Positions 7,912-15,231 of a stretch of DNA of 17,735 nucleotides are shown one piece after another (positions within the stretch are counted from its first letter, which is position 1; every line of letters begins with the position of its first letter). Source of the stretch: JAXJYR01 sp964593515 (lineage in GTDB: Bacteria; Bacillota_I; Bacilli_A; Erysipelotrichales; Erysipelotrichaceae); NCBI GenBank assembly GCA_964593515.1, contig CAZQJH010000019.1:1-17735 (forward strand), read 5' to 3'. The position numbers were made by a program, and so were the translations under genes. A model generated the notes under the pieces. That model worked only from the letters and a program-made list of their open reading frames with translations. It searched no databases and was not told where the DNA came from.

Positions 7912-7939
7912 TAATAATGTTAAAGAAAGGATTTTATTT

Positions 7940-8587
7940 ATGAAACAATATACAACAATTATTTTTGATATGGATGGTACTTTATTTGATACAGAAACCA
8001 TTTCTAAATACGCTTGGTATGAGATTGGTAAAGTATATGACTTACCTATTAGTGATGAATATATTTTAAATTTAATTGGCAAAACAAGACTAAGTGCCCA
8101 ATGGGTCTATAAAAAATATATGCCTGAACACTTTGATGAAGATGCTTGTTATAAGTTAAGAAGTGAATTAATGAATAAGTATAAAGAAGAACATGGTCCA
8201 CTTCCTAAAACTGATTTAAATGCCCTATTAAAACAATTAAAAGATAAAGGATATCGTATTGCTTTATGTAGTGGTTCTTCGATGAAATCTTGTTTATTTA
8301 ACTTAGATTATGTTGGTATTACTGATTATTTTGAAGTTATTGTCGATGCAACAATGGTTCCTAATGGTAAACCTAATCCTGATCCTTATTTAAAAACAGC
8401 TGAATTATTAAAAGTTAATCCTGAAGAATGTTTAGTTATTGAAGATTCTAAAAGTGGTATTGTTTCAGCTCATCGTGCTGGTATGGATAGTATTATGGTT
8501 ATTGATTTAATTCAACCTGATGATGAAGTTAAACAATTAGCTAAACATATCTTTACTAAACTAGATGATATCTTAACCCTTTTATAA
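7940..8587 (+). CDS. HAD-superfamily hydrolase, beta-phosphoglucomutase-like
   Basis: A 215-residue subfamily IA HAD protein. Motif I is FDMDGT with nucleophile D10 and acid/base D12; motif II is S111 (CSGSS); motif III is K144 (GKPNPDPY); motif IV is E168-D169 (IEDSKSG). The helical cap lies between about 20 and 85. The combination of DMDGTLFDTE, GKPxPD and EDSxxG is shared by phosphosugar phosphatases and beta-phosphoglucomutases; I cannot choose between them. A neighbouring role in sugar phosphate metabolism with the divergent nucleotidyltransferase-galE unit is only suggestive. The ribosome site AAAGGA precedes the ATG. No clear terminator follows, so some transcription may enter the next gene, which has its own promoter. 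Confidence 0.9.
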   Translation: MKQYTTIIFDMDGTLFDTETISKYAWYEIGKVYDLPISDEYILNLIGKTRLSAQWVYKKYMPEHFDEDACYKLRSELMNKYKEEHGPLPKTDLNALLKQLKDKGYRIALCSGSSMKSCLFNLDYVGITDYFEVIVDATMVPNGKPNPDPYLKTAELLKVNPEECLVIEDSKSGIVSAHRAGMDSIMVIDLIQPDDEVKQLAKHIFTKLDDILTLL

Positions 8588-8631
8588 GCAATAAATAAAC
8601 TCCCATTTTTATGAAAACGCTTAACTTTTTA

Positions 8632-8660
8632 TTGAGAAAGTTTATAAAAGGTTGTAAAAT
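8632..8660 (+). promoter_or_regulatory. Promoter of the 283-residue unknown gene
   Basis: TTGAGA (8632-8637), a 17-base spacer and TAAAAT (8655-8660) form a good sigma-A-type promoter about 52 bases before the start codon. A second, overlapping candidate (TTGTAA at 8652, CATAAT about 18 bases on) is weaker. Confidence 0.55.
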
Positions 8661-8711
8661 TAAAATATAACCTAGCATAATTTCATATATTTTGAAGGGA
8701 GGTTTTTTATT

Positions 8712-9563
8712 ATGGCCATTTATGAAATTTTATCATCGATAAGTGATTTGCGTAATGATAGCCAGGCTTTATCATCATTTAATGGTTATCTAGAAGATTA
8801 TTTAGCATATCTTGAACTTAATAAACAAACAGATAATTATGCTTTATTAGAAACAATTTTTAATTATGATTCTAGTTTAAAAATTATTACGAATTTACAT
8901 CTTAATGTAAATCAAAAAGCAATTGCTAATCAAATCATTCGTTATCGTGATTGCTTAAAACTACCACCAAATTCGATTTGTATTCCGTATATTATTTATC
9001 ATGAACATGAGGGTAAACAACGCGCTTGTATTATTACTTTTGGTAATCAAGAAGCTTATATCCTAGCTAAAGCTTATTATTATATTATTAGTGAACCAGA
9101 TAATGAATTTGAGGGTACACGTAATGAAATTATGACAACTTGTTTTAATGAAGAATATCAAACTACGATCCTAGAACATATCCATAATTTCTTTACTAAA
9201 AATGTTAAAGCTGGTAATGTGCAACGTGAATTAGATCATCTTTTCTTTAATTCATATCAAGAGATGTATGATTTAAGTTTATCTTTAGCTCAACAACGTA
9301 TTGATAATATTAATGAATATATAAGTGATCCTAATGAAGTTAAAGATAATATTTATCAATGTATTAGTTATTGGTTCTTATTAAAGAAATTCATCTATGT
9401 TCAATATATGATGGATAAAAGTACTATTAATACCATTCATGAAGGTAGTAGCAAAAAACAACGTAGTAAAGCTAAACAACTAGCTGATCAAATCAATTAC
9501 TTACCATTCAGTGAATTATGGCGTCGTCATATGCAACTTATCAACAATCAAAAAGCAGCCTAA
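8712..9563 (+). CDS. Unrecognised cytoplasmic protein, 283 residues
   Basis: I do not recognise a family. The start is well marked by GGGAGG about 11 bases upstream. There is no signal peptide and no membrane segment. The N-terminal 90 residues look helical and polar. A short beta-like block at about 96-125 (SICIPYIIYH...GKQRACIITFGNQEAYILAKAYYYI) is followed by long amphipathic helices. Near 252-258 there is a basic patch (KKQRSKAK), and the tail is charged (ELWRRHMQ). Base and codon use match the neighbours, so it is not an obvious recent import. It stands alone between its own promoter and a terminator whose loop contains its stop codon. It is a real gene by ribosome site, promoter, terminator and length; the function is unknown. 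Confidence 0.85.
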   Translation: MAIYEILSSISDLRNDSQALSSFNGYLEDYLAYLELNKQTDNYALLETIFNYDSSLKIITNLHLNVNQKAIANQIIRYRDCLKLPPNSICIPYIIYHEHEGKQRACIITFGNQEAYILAKAYYYIISEPDNEFEGTRNEIMTTCFNEEYQTTILEHIHNFFTKNVKAGNVQRELDHLFFNSYQEMYDLSLSLAQQRIDNINEYISDPNEVKDNIYQCISYWFLLKKFIYVQYMMDKSTINTIHEGSSKKQRSKAKQLADQINYLPFSELWRRHMQLINNQKAA

Positions 9564-9575
9564 GCTGCTTTTTTT
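9551..9575 (+). terminator. Shared terminator between converging genes
   Basis: AAAAGCAGC (9551-9559) and GCTGCTTTT (9564-9572) form a 9-bp stem with loop CTAA; Ts continue to 9575. The TAA in the loop is the stop codon of the upstream plus-strand gene. On the minus strand the same hairpin follows the YigZ-family gene with a shorter T-run, so it probably works in both directions. Confidence 0.8.
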
Positions 9576-10206
9576 AATCTTCTTCAATAACTTGATTCAT
9601 TTTCACATCAATAATTTCCTCATCAATGAAAACTACTTCACAACTACCATTACTTAAAGATGCCATATCTTCACTAGGATCATCTTTACATAAAATAGTA
9701 TAACTAACTTTATTTTCATATTCTTTATCAATTACTTCAATTTCATTACTACGTAAGTAATAATCAATTTTCCCAATTAAATCATAAGCAAAAGTAATTT
9801 GATAAATCTTCATTAATTCTTTTTTGGTAATTGTTGCATAATTTAAGGCATTAGAAACACTTTTCGCATAAGCTCTAATTAAACCTCCTGCCCCTAATTT
9901 AATCCCCCCAAAATATCTAACTACTACTGCAACAATATCTTGCATATTACGATTCATTAAGCATTCTAAGATTGGTACACCTGCTGTTCCAGCTGGTTCT
10001 CCATCATCATTACTTCTTTGGATTTCATTATGTTCACCAATGACAAAAGCATAACAATGATGACGAGCATTAGGATGCAATTTTTTTACTTTTAAAACAA
10101 AAGCTTTAGCTTCTTCTTCACTATCAACTCGTTCTAAATAACAAATAAAACGACTTTTTTTAATTTCTATTTCTTCTATACATTCTTCATATAATCGATA
10201 CATCAT
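9574..10206 (-). CDS. IMPACT/YigZ (UPF0029) family protein
   Basis: About 210 residues. The family's N-terminal IMPACT domain is complete: IKKSRFICYLERV, HPNARHHCYAFVIG, RSNDDGEPAGTAGVPIL and VVVRYFGGIKLGAGGLIRAY are all classic blocks. A smaller C-terminal domain (DUF1949-like, about 135-205) follows. Bacterial YigZ proteins are widely conserved cytoplasmic proteins of uncertain role; the eukaryotic relative IMPACT regulates the GCN2 kinase. The open frame extends to 10257, but the family normally begins near MYRLYEECIEEIEIKKSRF, so I place the start at one of the paired ATGs at 10206/10203. The ribosome site is weak (GAGTGGT), and an ATG at 10215 is also possible. It lies behind the dapB terminator and should have its own promoter. 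Confidence 0.88.
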   Translation of the reverse strand: MMYRLYEECIEEIEIKKSRFICYLERVDSEEEAKAFVLKVKKLHPNARHHCYAFVIGEHNEIQRSNDDGEPAGTAGVPILECLMNRNMQDIVAVVVRYFGGIKLGAGGLIRAYAKSVSNALNYATITKKELMKIYQITFAYDLIGKIDYYLRSNEIEVIDKEYENKVSYTILCKDDPSEDMASLSNGSCEVVFIDEEIIDVKMNQVIEED

Positions 10207-10262
10207 ACCACTCATTTCTTTGAGATAATTAAACCATAGGTTATATCCTAAATGCAAGTATT

Positions 10263-10288
10263 AAAAAAGAAGAGTTTACACTCTTCTT
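10263..10288 (-). terminator. Terminator of the lysine operon
   Basis: A perfect 9-bp stem (10267-10275 with 10280-10288, loop of 4) is followed on the minus strand by six Ts. The dapB stop (10287-10289) overlaps the base of the stem. Confidence 0.8.
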
Positions 10289-11009
10289 AATGATCAAATA
10301 AAATATCTTTCATCGTATAAGAACCATTTTCTTGTTTATGAGCAAATAATAATGCTTTAATTGCTCCATTGACGAAGATTTGTTTACTAGTTGCACTATG
10401 TTTAATTTCAATTGCTTCATCTTCACCTAAGTATAAGACACTGTGCTCTCCAGCAACACTTCCCCCACGAATAGCATGAACTCCAATTTCTTTTCCACGT
10501 TTACCAACAAAACCATTACGTCCATGAACTTCATCATATTTATGTTGGGCATTAATTACTTCTAATAACATTTTAGCCGTTCCACTTGGAGCATCTTGTT
10601 TTTGATTATGATGAGTTTCCACCACTTCCATATCATAACTATCTTCAAGCATAGGGGTAATTAAACGTAATACTTCTTGCATTACGGCAATACCTAAAGA
10701 GAAATTAGCTTGATATACAATTGGCGCATAATTTTGTAAATCTAAAATTGCTGCTCGTTGTTCATCATCACAACCAGTTGTTCCACATACATAAGCACAG
10801 TGATTTTCTTTTACAAATGGAATAACCCAACTTAAGTTATTAGGGTGTGAGAAATCAATAATTCCATCCACTTTAACATCTAATTTACTTAAGTCAGGAG
10901 TATCAAAACCATCAGCAATAAAGACTACTTGCATATCATCACGTTTACTAATCGTATCAACAACTAATTTCCCAACTTTACCAAAACCAACAACCATTAC
11001 ATTTAACAT
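10287..11009 (-). CDS. dapB: 4-hydroxy-tetrahydrodipicolinate reductase
   Basis: Reduces the DapA product to tetrahydrodipicolinate with NAD(P)H in the diaminopimelate/lysine route. The protein has 240 residues, the short end of the family. Seen: Rossmann motif GFGKVGK (8-14), IDFSHP (51-56), CGTTG (75-79), and the signature ETHHNQKQDAPSGTAK (131-146) with the catalytic H133-H134 and K137. The start ATG overlaps the end of dapA by 7 bases (ATGTTAA), and the ribosome site GAGGT lies inside dapA, implying translational coupling. It is the last gene of the riboswitch-controlled operon; its stop overlaps the terminator stem. Confidence 0.96.
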   Translation of the reverse strand: MLNVMVVGFGKVGKLVVDTISKRDDMQVVFIADGFDTPDLSKLDVKVDGIIDFSHPNNLSWVIPFVKENHCAYVCGTTGCDDEQRAAILDLQNYAPIVYQANFSLGIAVMQEVLRLITPMLEDSYDMEVVETHHNQKQDAPSGTAKMLLEVINAQHKYDEVHGRNGFVGKRGKEIGVHAIRGGSVAGEHSVLYLGEDEAIEIKHSATSKQIFVNGAIKALLFAHKQENGSYTMKDILFDH

Positions 11010-11887
11010 AATTCTACCTCTTGCATTGCTTTAAGTAAGACTTCTTTATGCTCATCACTCATTTCATATAATGGTAAACGATATCCACCTACATTAAAGT
11101 TCATATTTCTTAAAGCTTGTTTAACTGGAATTGGATTTACTTCAATAAATAAAGCATGAACTAAATCTAAATATTTTAATTGTTTAGCTAATGAAGCTTG
11201 AACATCTCCATTTAAGTAATCCATAACCATATCATGAGTTTCTTTAGGGGCTACGTTAGCTAATACTGAAATAACTCCTTTAGCTCCTAAAGCCATCATT
11301 GTCGTAATCATATCATCATTTCCTGAATACATAACAAATTCATCATTTAAATAACGCGCAATATTTGTCGCATAACTAATATTACCACTAGCTTCTTTAA
11401 TACCACAAATATGTGGATGTTTAGATAAAACTTCAACTGCATGTTCACTTAATCCACATCCCGTACGACCAGGTACATTATACATAATCATTGGAATCGA
11501 AATTGCATCCGCAATCGTTGTAAAATGTCTAATCATTCCTTCTTCATTACTTTTGTTGTAATATGGGGTAATAACTAATAAAGCATCAGCTCCCATTTCT
11601 TGATATTCAACACTTTTCTTAAGCGCTACTGCAGTATTGTTACTTCCACTACCAACAATTACTGGTACACGTTTATTAACTGTTTTAATCGTAAAAGCTA
11701 CAACTTCATCATCTTCTTCATGTGTCATAGTTGAAGATTCACCAGTTGTTCCTAATACTAAAATACCATCTGTACTATTCGCAATATGATATTCTAATAA
11801 TTCTTTTAATACATCAAAATTTACCTTACCATCTTCGTTAAATGGCGTAATTAACGCCACAATAGATCCTTTAATATCAAGTTTCAT
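11003..11887 (-). CDS. dapA: 4-hydroxy-tetrahydrodipicolinate synthase
   Basis: Condenses pyruvate with aspartate semialdehyde, the branch point to lysine and peptidoglycan diaminopimelate. It has 294 residues from the ATG at 11887, which has AGGAG 8 bases upstream; a longer frame to 11914 overlaps lysC and lacks such a site. Seen: VLGTTGESST (44-53) with the active-site threonines, TPYYNK (107-112), MYNVPGRTG (135-143) with Y136 and R141, and the Schiff-base lysine K164 in GIKEASG. It sits 16 bases after lysC and overlaps dapB by 7 bases. The TIM-barrel architecture and length are normal. Confidence 0.97.
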   Translation of the reverse strand: MKLDIKGSIVALITPFNEDGKVNFDVLKELLEYHIANSTDGILVLGTTGESSTMTHEEDDEVVAFTIKTVNKRVPVIVGSGSNNTAVALKKSVEYQEMGADALLVITPYYNKSNEEGMIRHFTTIADAISIPMIMYNVPGRTGCGLSEHAVEVLSKHPHICGIKEASGNISYATNIARYLNDEFVMYSGNDDMITTMMALGAKGVISVLANVAPKETHDMVMDYLNGDVQASLAKQLKYLDLVHALFIEVNPIPVKQALRNMNFNVGGYRLPLYEMSDEHKEVLLKAMQEVELC

Positions 11888-11903
11888 AAAACTTACTCCT
11901 TTC

Positions 11904-13100
11904 TTATAAATCAAATACTTCTCCTAAACACTTAATTGCTCTTTCTTTATCTTCTTGGGCAATCGTTAAGGAAATTGAAATCTCACTTGAAGTAATCATA
12001 TAATAGCATATTCCATTAGCACTTAAAGTGTTCAATACTTTAGCAGCAATTCCACTATGAGTCGAAATTCCAATACCTACAACAGAAATTTTCACATATC
12101 CTAATAATCTAGTTATTTCATGTTCATGTGATAATTGATCAACATTTTCTAAGATTTTATCTGATTGTTGTTTTGTACAATAGAAAGAAAAATCTACTGT
12201 TCCATCTTTTTTTAATTGTTGGGAAATAGTATCTAAGTTAATATCTAATTTCGCAATTAAAGCAAATAATTCCCCTAAATATTTACCATCTTGTGGTAAT
12301 GAGTGTACTTGCATAATAACATAATCATCTTTAACACTAATTCCACTAATTGGCATATCTTCTAACTTCTTTGTTTTTTCCACTATTCTAGTCCCTCTCA
12401 TTTCTGTTTCTAATGCTTTAGCTAAGTATAAAGGTACTTGATACTTACTAGCTAATTCAACACTTCTAGTTTCTAAGACTCCACTTCCTAAGCAAGCCAT
12501 TTCCATCATTTCTTGATAAGTAATTTCTTCAATACGTTTAGCTCTAGGAAATAAACGTGGGTCACAAGTATATACTCCATCAACATCAGTATAAATATGA
12601 CATTCCCAACCTAATTTAGCAGCTAAAGCTACCGCTGTTGTATCGGAACCACCACGACCTAATGTGGTAATTTCTCCTTGTTTACTAGCTCCTTGAAATC
12701 CAGCTACCACTACTACTTTACCATCATCTAAATGTTTTTGTAGATTAGTAATATCCACATCCACAATACGAGCATGAGCATGATGATCATTAGTAATAAA
12801 TCCACATTGATATCCAGTTAAAGAAATAGCTGGAACACCTAAAGCATCAATCGCCATTGCTAAAAGGGTTACTGTTCTTTGTTCTCCAGTTGAAAGTAGT
12901 GAATCCATTTCACGATCATTTTTAAGACCACCTACTTCACTAGCCATTTCAATTAGTTTATTAGTTGTTTTACCCATAGCACTAGCTACAACTACTACTT
13001 TATCACCATTATCTACCCTTTGTTTAACATGTGCCGCAATTGCTTTAATCTTATCGAGAGTTGCAACACTACTACCCCCATATTTTTCTACTACATTCAT
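11904..13100 (-). CDS. lysC: Aspartate kinase
   Basis: Phosphorylates aspartate, the committed step to lysine, threonine and methionine. It has 398 residues, the size of single-function Gram-positive aspartokinases. The kinase domain carries the substrate motif EKYGGSS (5-11) and LGRGGSDTTAVALAAKLG (about 148-165). Two C-terminal ACT domains at about 265-330 and 335-398 include the site VGIGISTHSGIAAKV and SSEISISLTI, where end-product amino acids bind in this family. Its ATG overlaps the lysA stop as ATGA, so the two are translationally coupled. Being under a lysine riboswitch, lysine control of expression is expected; allosteric inhibition by lysine is likely but not shown here. Confidence 0.96.
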   Translation of the reverse strand: MNVVEKYGGSSVATLDKIKAIAAHVKQRVDNGDKVVVVASAMGKTTNKLIEMASEVGGLKNDREMDSLLSTGEQRTVTLLAMAIDALGVPAISLTGYQCGFITNDHHAHARIVDVDITNLQKHLDDGKVVVVAGFQGASKQGEITTLGRGGSDTTAVALAAKLGWECHIYTDVDGVYTCDPRLFPRAKRIEEITYQEMMEMACLGSGVLETRSVELASKYQVPLYLAKALETEMRGTRIVEKTKKLEDMPISGISVKDDYVIMQVHSLPQDGKYLGELFALIAKLDINLDTISQQLKKDGTVDFSFYCTKQQSDKILENVDQLSHEHEITRLLGYVKISVVGIGISTHSGIAAKVLNTLSANGICYYMITSSEISISLTIAQEDKERAIKCLGEVFDL

Positions 13101-14374
13101 TCAATAACCTCATTACATTCTAAACTTAATAAATCTTCATAACTTTCACGTTTAATTACTAAACGTGTTGTTCCATCTTTCACAAATACTACAGCTGGAC
13201 GGGCAATTCGATTATAGTTACTTGCCATACTATATCCATATGCTCCAGTTGTATATACCATTAATAAATCACCACTAGTAGTTTGCGGTAAACAAGCATC
13301 TTTGATTAAAATATCCCCTGATTCACAACATTTACCCGCAATCGTTACAACTTGAGTTTTTTCCTCATCCATTTTATTTACTACATCACATGCATATTTA
13401 GCTTGATATAAAGCTGGACGAATATTATCCCCCATACCTCCATCAATAAATATATAATGTTTATTAGCCGTTTGTTTTTGATATCCAATTGTATATAAAG
13501 TACTACCAGCTTCCGCCACAATACTTCTTCCTGGTTCAATTAATAAAGTATCAACTTTAACTCCATATTTAGCTTTAGCTTCTTTAGCACTTTCGATAAT
13601 AAAGCTACATACTTCTTTTAAAGGAATTGGTTGATCTTCTTGCGTATAATAAGCAGCAAATCCTCCACCTAAATTTAAAGTTGTCGCTTCAATATCATAA
13701 GCTTGCATATCTTTAATAAATTCCATCATCTTTTCAATTTCGGCTTTAAATGCTTGTTTATCAAAGATTTGACTTCCAATATGTGCATGAAAACCTTCAA
13801 AGTGTAAATACTTACTTTCATTTAAAGTTTTAATCATTTGGGCAATTTCATCTTTTAAGGTAATTGATGTTCCAAATTTACTATCTAAATGTGCAGTTAC
13901 GATATATTCATGAGTATGAGCATCAACTCCTGGATTAACTCTCAACAAGATATGCATATCTTGTTGTTTTTCATTCGCAATATCTACTAAAGCTGCACAT
14001 TCCATCGCATTATCCGCAACAATACATCCAACTTGATAATCAAAAGCCATTTCTAATTCAGCTCTAGTTTTATTATTTCCGTGGAAATAAACTTTGTGCA
14101 TTGGAAAATCAGCTTGTTTAGCTGTATATAATTCTCCACCAGAAACAACATCAATACTCATATCATTAGCTTTAGCTAATTCATAAATTGCTTTACAAGC
14201 AAAAGCTTTAGAAGCATATAAGACATCCGTTTTAAAATCTTCACTCACAAAGTTAGTTTTAAAACCTTGCATCTTTGCTACAATTTTATCTTCATCATAA
14301 ATCATCAATGGGGTTTTTAACTTATTAGCTAAATCAACCACTGATACTCCACCTATTTTCATTACTTTTTCCAT
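13097..14374 (-). CDS. lysA: Diaminopimelate decarboxylase
   Basis: Last step of lysine synthesis: PLP-dependent decarboxylation of meso-diaminopimelate. It has 425 residues, the normal length. Seen: the PLP lysine K56 in YASKAF, HAHIGSQI in the barrel, the phosphate-binding GGGFAAYY, EPGRSIVAEAG, and CCESGD plus GAYGYSMASNYN near the C-terminus, which build the substrate site at the dimer interface. The start ATG has GAGG 8 bases upstream. It is the first gene after the lysine riboswitch and terminator and overlaps lysC by 4 bases. Placing the last enzyme of the pathway first in the operon is notable. Confidence 0.97.
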   Translation of the reverse strand: MEKVMKIGGVSVVDLANKLKTPLMIYDEDKIVAKMQGFKTNFVSEDFKTDVLYASKAFACKAIYELAKANDMSIDVVSGGELYTAKQADFPMHKVYFHGNNKTRAELEMAFDYQVGCIVADNAMECAALVDIANEKQQDMHILLRVNPGVDAHTHEYIVTAHLDSKFGTSITLKDEIAQMIKTLNESKYLHFEGFHAHIGSQIFDKQAFKAEIEKMMEFIKDMQAYDIEATTLNLGGGFAAYYTQEDQPIPLKEVCSFIIESAKEAKAKYGVKVDTLLIEPGRSIVAEAGSTLYTIGYQKQTANKHYIFIDGGMGDNIRPALYQAKYACDVVNKMDEEKTQVVTIAGKCCESGDILIKDACLPQTTSGDLLMVYTTGAYGYSMASNYNRIARPAVVFVKDGTTRLVIKRESYEDLLSLECNEVIE

Positions 14375-14386
14375 ATTTGTACCTCA

Positions 14387-14420
14387 TAAAAAAATGTCAG
14401 TAAGGATACCTTACTGACAT
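14387..14420 (-). terminator. Riboswitch-controlled terminator upstream of lysA
   Basis: ATGTCAGTAAGG (14394-14405) and CCTTACTGACAT (14409-14420) form a perfect 12-bp stem with a 3-base loop. It is followed on the minus strand by seven Ts, directly between the L-box and the lysA ribosome site. It is expected to form when lysine is bound. Confidence 0.9.
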
Positions 14421-14437
14421 GCATAAGCATCTCATTT

Positions 14438-14590
14438 GATAGCACCCCTACAGAAGTTGTAGACAGTGACATAAGTATTCCTTATGACACCACCATTGAA
14501 ATTTGCCAATTTCAACAGTTCGGCAAACTTGCTGCTGTGAACTTCATTGCTTGCCAGCTCCCTTCACATAGTCGCATTTGCGCCTCTATC
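14438..14590 (-). promoter_or_regulatory. Lysine riboswitch (L-box) controlling lysA-lysC-dapA-dapB
   Basis: Read on the minus strand, the aptamer runs from GATAGAGGCGCAAATGC to GTAGGGGTGCTATC; GATAG and CTATC close helix P1. Conserved L-box pieces visible are AGAGGCGC, GAAGGGAGCTG, TTTGCCGAACTG, the P4 hairpin TTGAAATTGGCAAATTTCAA region, and GGGGTGCTATC. The overall order agrees with the B. subtilis lysC leader as I remember it. It lies in the transcribed leader between promoter and terminator. High lysine should favour termination. I could not fix the antiterminator pairing by eye. Confidence 0.93.
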
Positions 14591-14600
14591 TAATGATTGT

Positions 14601-14629
14601 ATATTACACCAATTCTAGTTAAAAAACAA
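14601..14629 (-). promoter_or_regulatory. Promoter of the lysine operon
   Basis: On the minus strand TTGTTT (14629-14624), a 17-base spacer and TAATAT (14606-14601) place transcription start near 14594, just 5' of the riboswitch. Confidence 0.75.
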
Positions 14630-14643
14630 TAACTTTTAGTTAA

Positions 14644-15228
14644 TTAACTATGATTTTCGATATATTTTTTAATCATCTCTACTGCATCATCAATATCCAT
14701 CATTGAAGTATTAATCATTAAGGCATAATTTTGTTTATTACCCCATTTAACTTCACCATAGAAATCATGATATTGTTGACGATTTTCATCGATATTTAAG
14801 ATATATTTTGGATAATCATCACATTCAATATGATACGATTCTTTTACCCGTTTAATTCGATCATTTAATGAAGCATATACAAAAATATGCAATACATCTT
14901 CACGATTCTTTAAAATTGAATCAGCACCACGACCTAAAATAACACATGGTTGTTGGCTAACTTTTTCAATCGTTGCTTTAGTATAAGCATTCATTTCTCC
15001 ATGCAAACTTAACGTTTTAATTTGATGAAGGGGATGAAAACCTAAACGATAAGTCTTCAAAGCTTCTTGTTCATTGAATAAAGAAACATCAATTCCACTT
15101 TCTTTAGCCGCAATTTCAAATATTTCTTTATCATAATAAGGAACATCTAATGCTTTAGCTAATTTACTAGCTAACTCTTTACCACCACTACCATACATTC
15201 GTGAAACTGTGATAACTTGTTTTTTCAT
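14644..15228 (-). CDS. Cytidylate kinase-like family protein (AAA_33/Cytidylate_kin2 type)
   Basis: 194 residues. The start VITVSRMYGSGGKELASKLAKAL carries a P-loop-like site (GSGGKE at 13-18) of the Cytidylate_kin2 family. Further family marks are PYYDKEIFEIAAKESG (31-46), CVILGRGADSIL, and IFVYASLNDRIKRVKE, the lid region with arginines. These proteins look like small nucleotide kinases, but their substrate is generally not established, and this is not the standard cmk. The ATG lies 3 bases after the mnmG stop with AAAGGA overlapping the end of mnmG, so it is co-transcribed and probably coupled. The lysine operon promoter begins just after its stop. Only a very weak 4-bp hairpin (14631-14641) follows, so its terminator is not identified. 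Confidence 0.88.
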   Translation of the reverse strand: MKKQVITVSRMYGSGGKELASKLAKALDVPYYDKEIFEIAAKESGIDVSLFNEQEALKTYRLGFHPLHQIKTLSLHGEMNAYTKATIEKVSQQPCVILGRGADSILKNREDVLHIFVYASLNDRIKRVKESYHIECDDYPKYILNIDENRQQYHDFYGEVKWGNKQNYALMINTSMMDIDDAVEMIKKYIENHS

Positions 15229-15231
15229 CTT

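Noticed and set aside
7900..8082. Minus-strand open frame of 60 codons
   Set aside because: It is antisense to the start of the HAD gene, whose motifs are clear.
8588..8631. Possible terminator after the HAD gene
   Set aside because: No stem longer than a few pairs with a T-tract was found.
11888..11914. Longer dapA start at 11914
   Set aside because: It overlaps the end of lysC, lacks a ribosome site, and adds residues not found in the family; ATG at 11887 has AGGAG at proper distance.
14438..14590. Structured region considered as a T-box or tRNA-like gene
   Set aside because: The order of conserved pieces and P1 closure fit the lysine riboswitch; there is no T-box AGGGTGG motif or acceptor stem.
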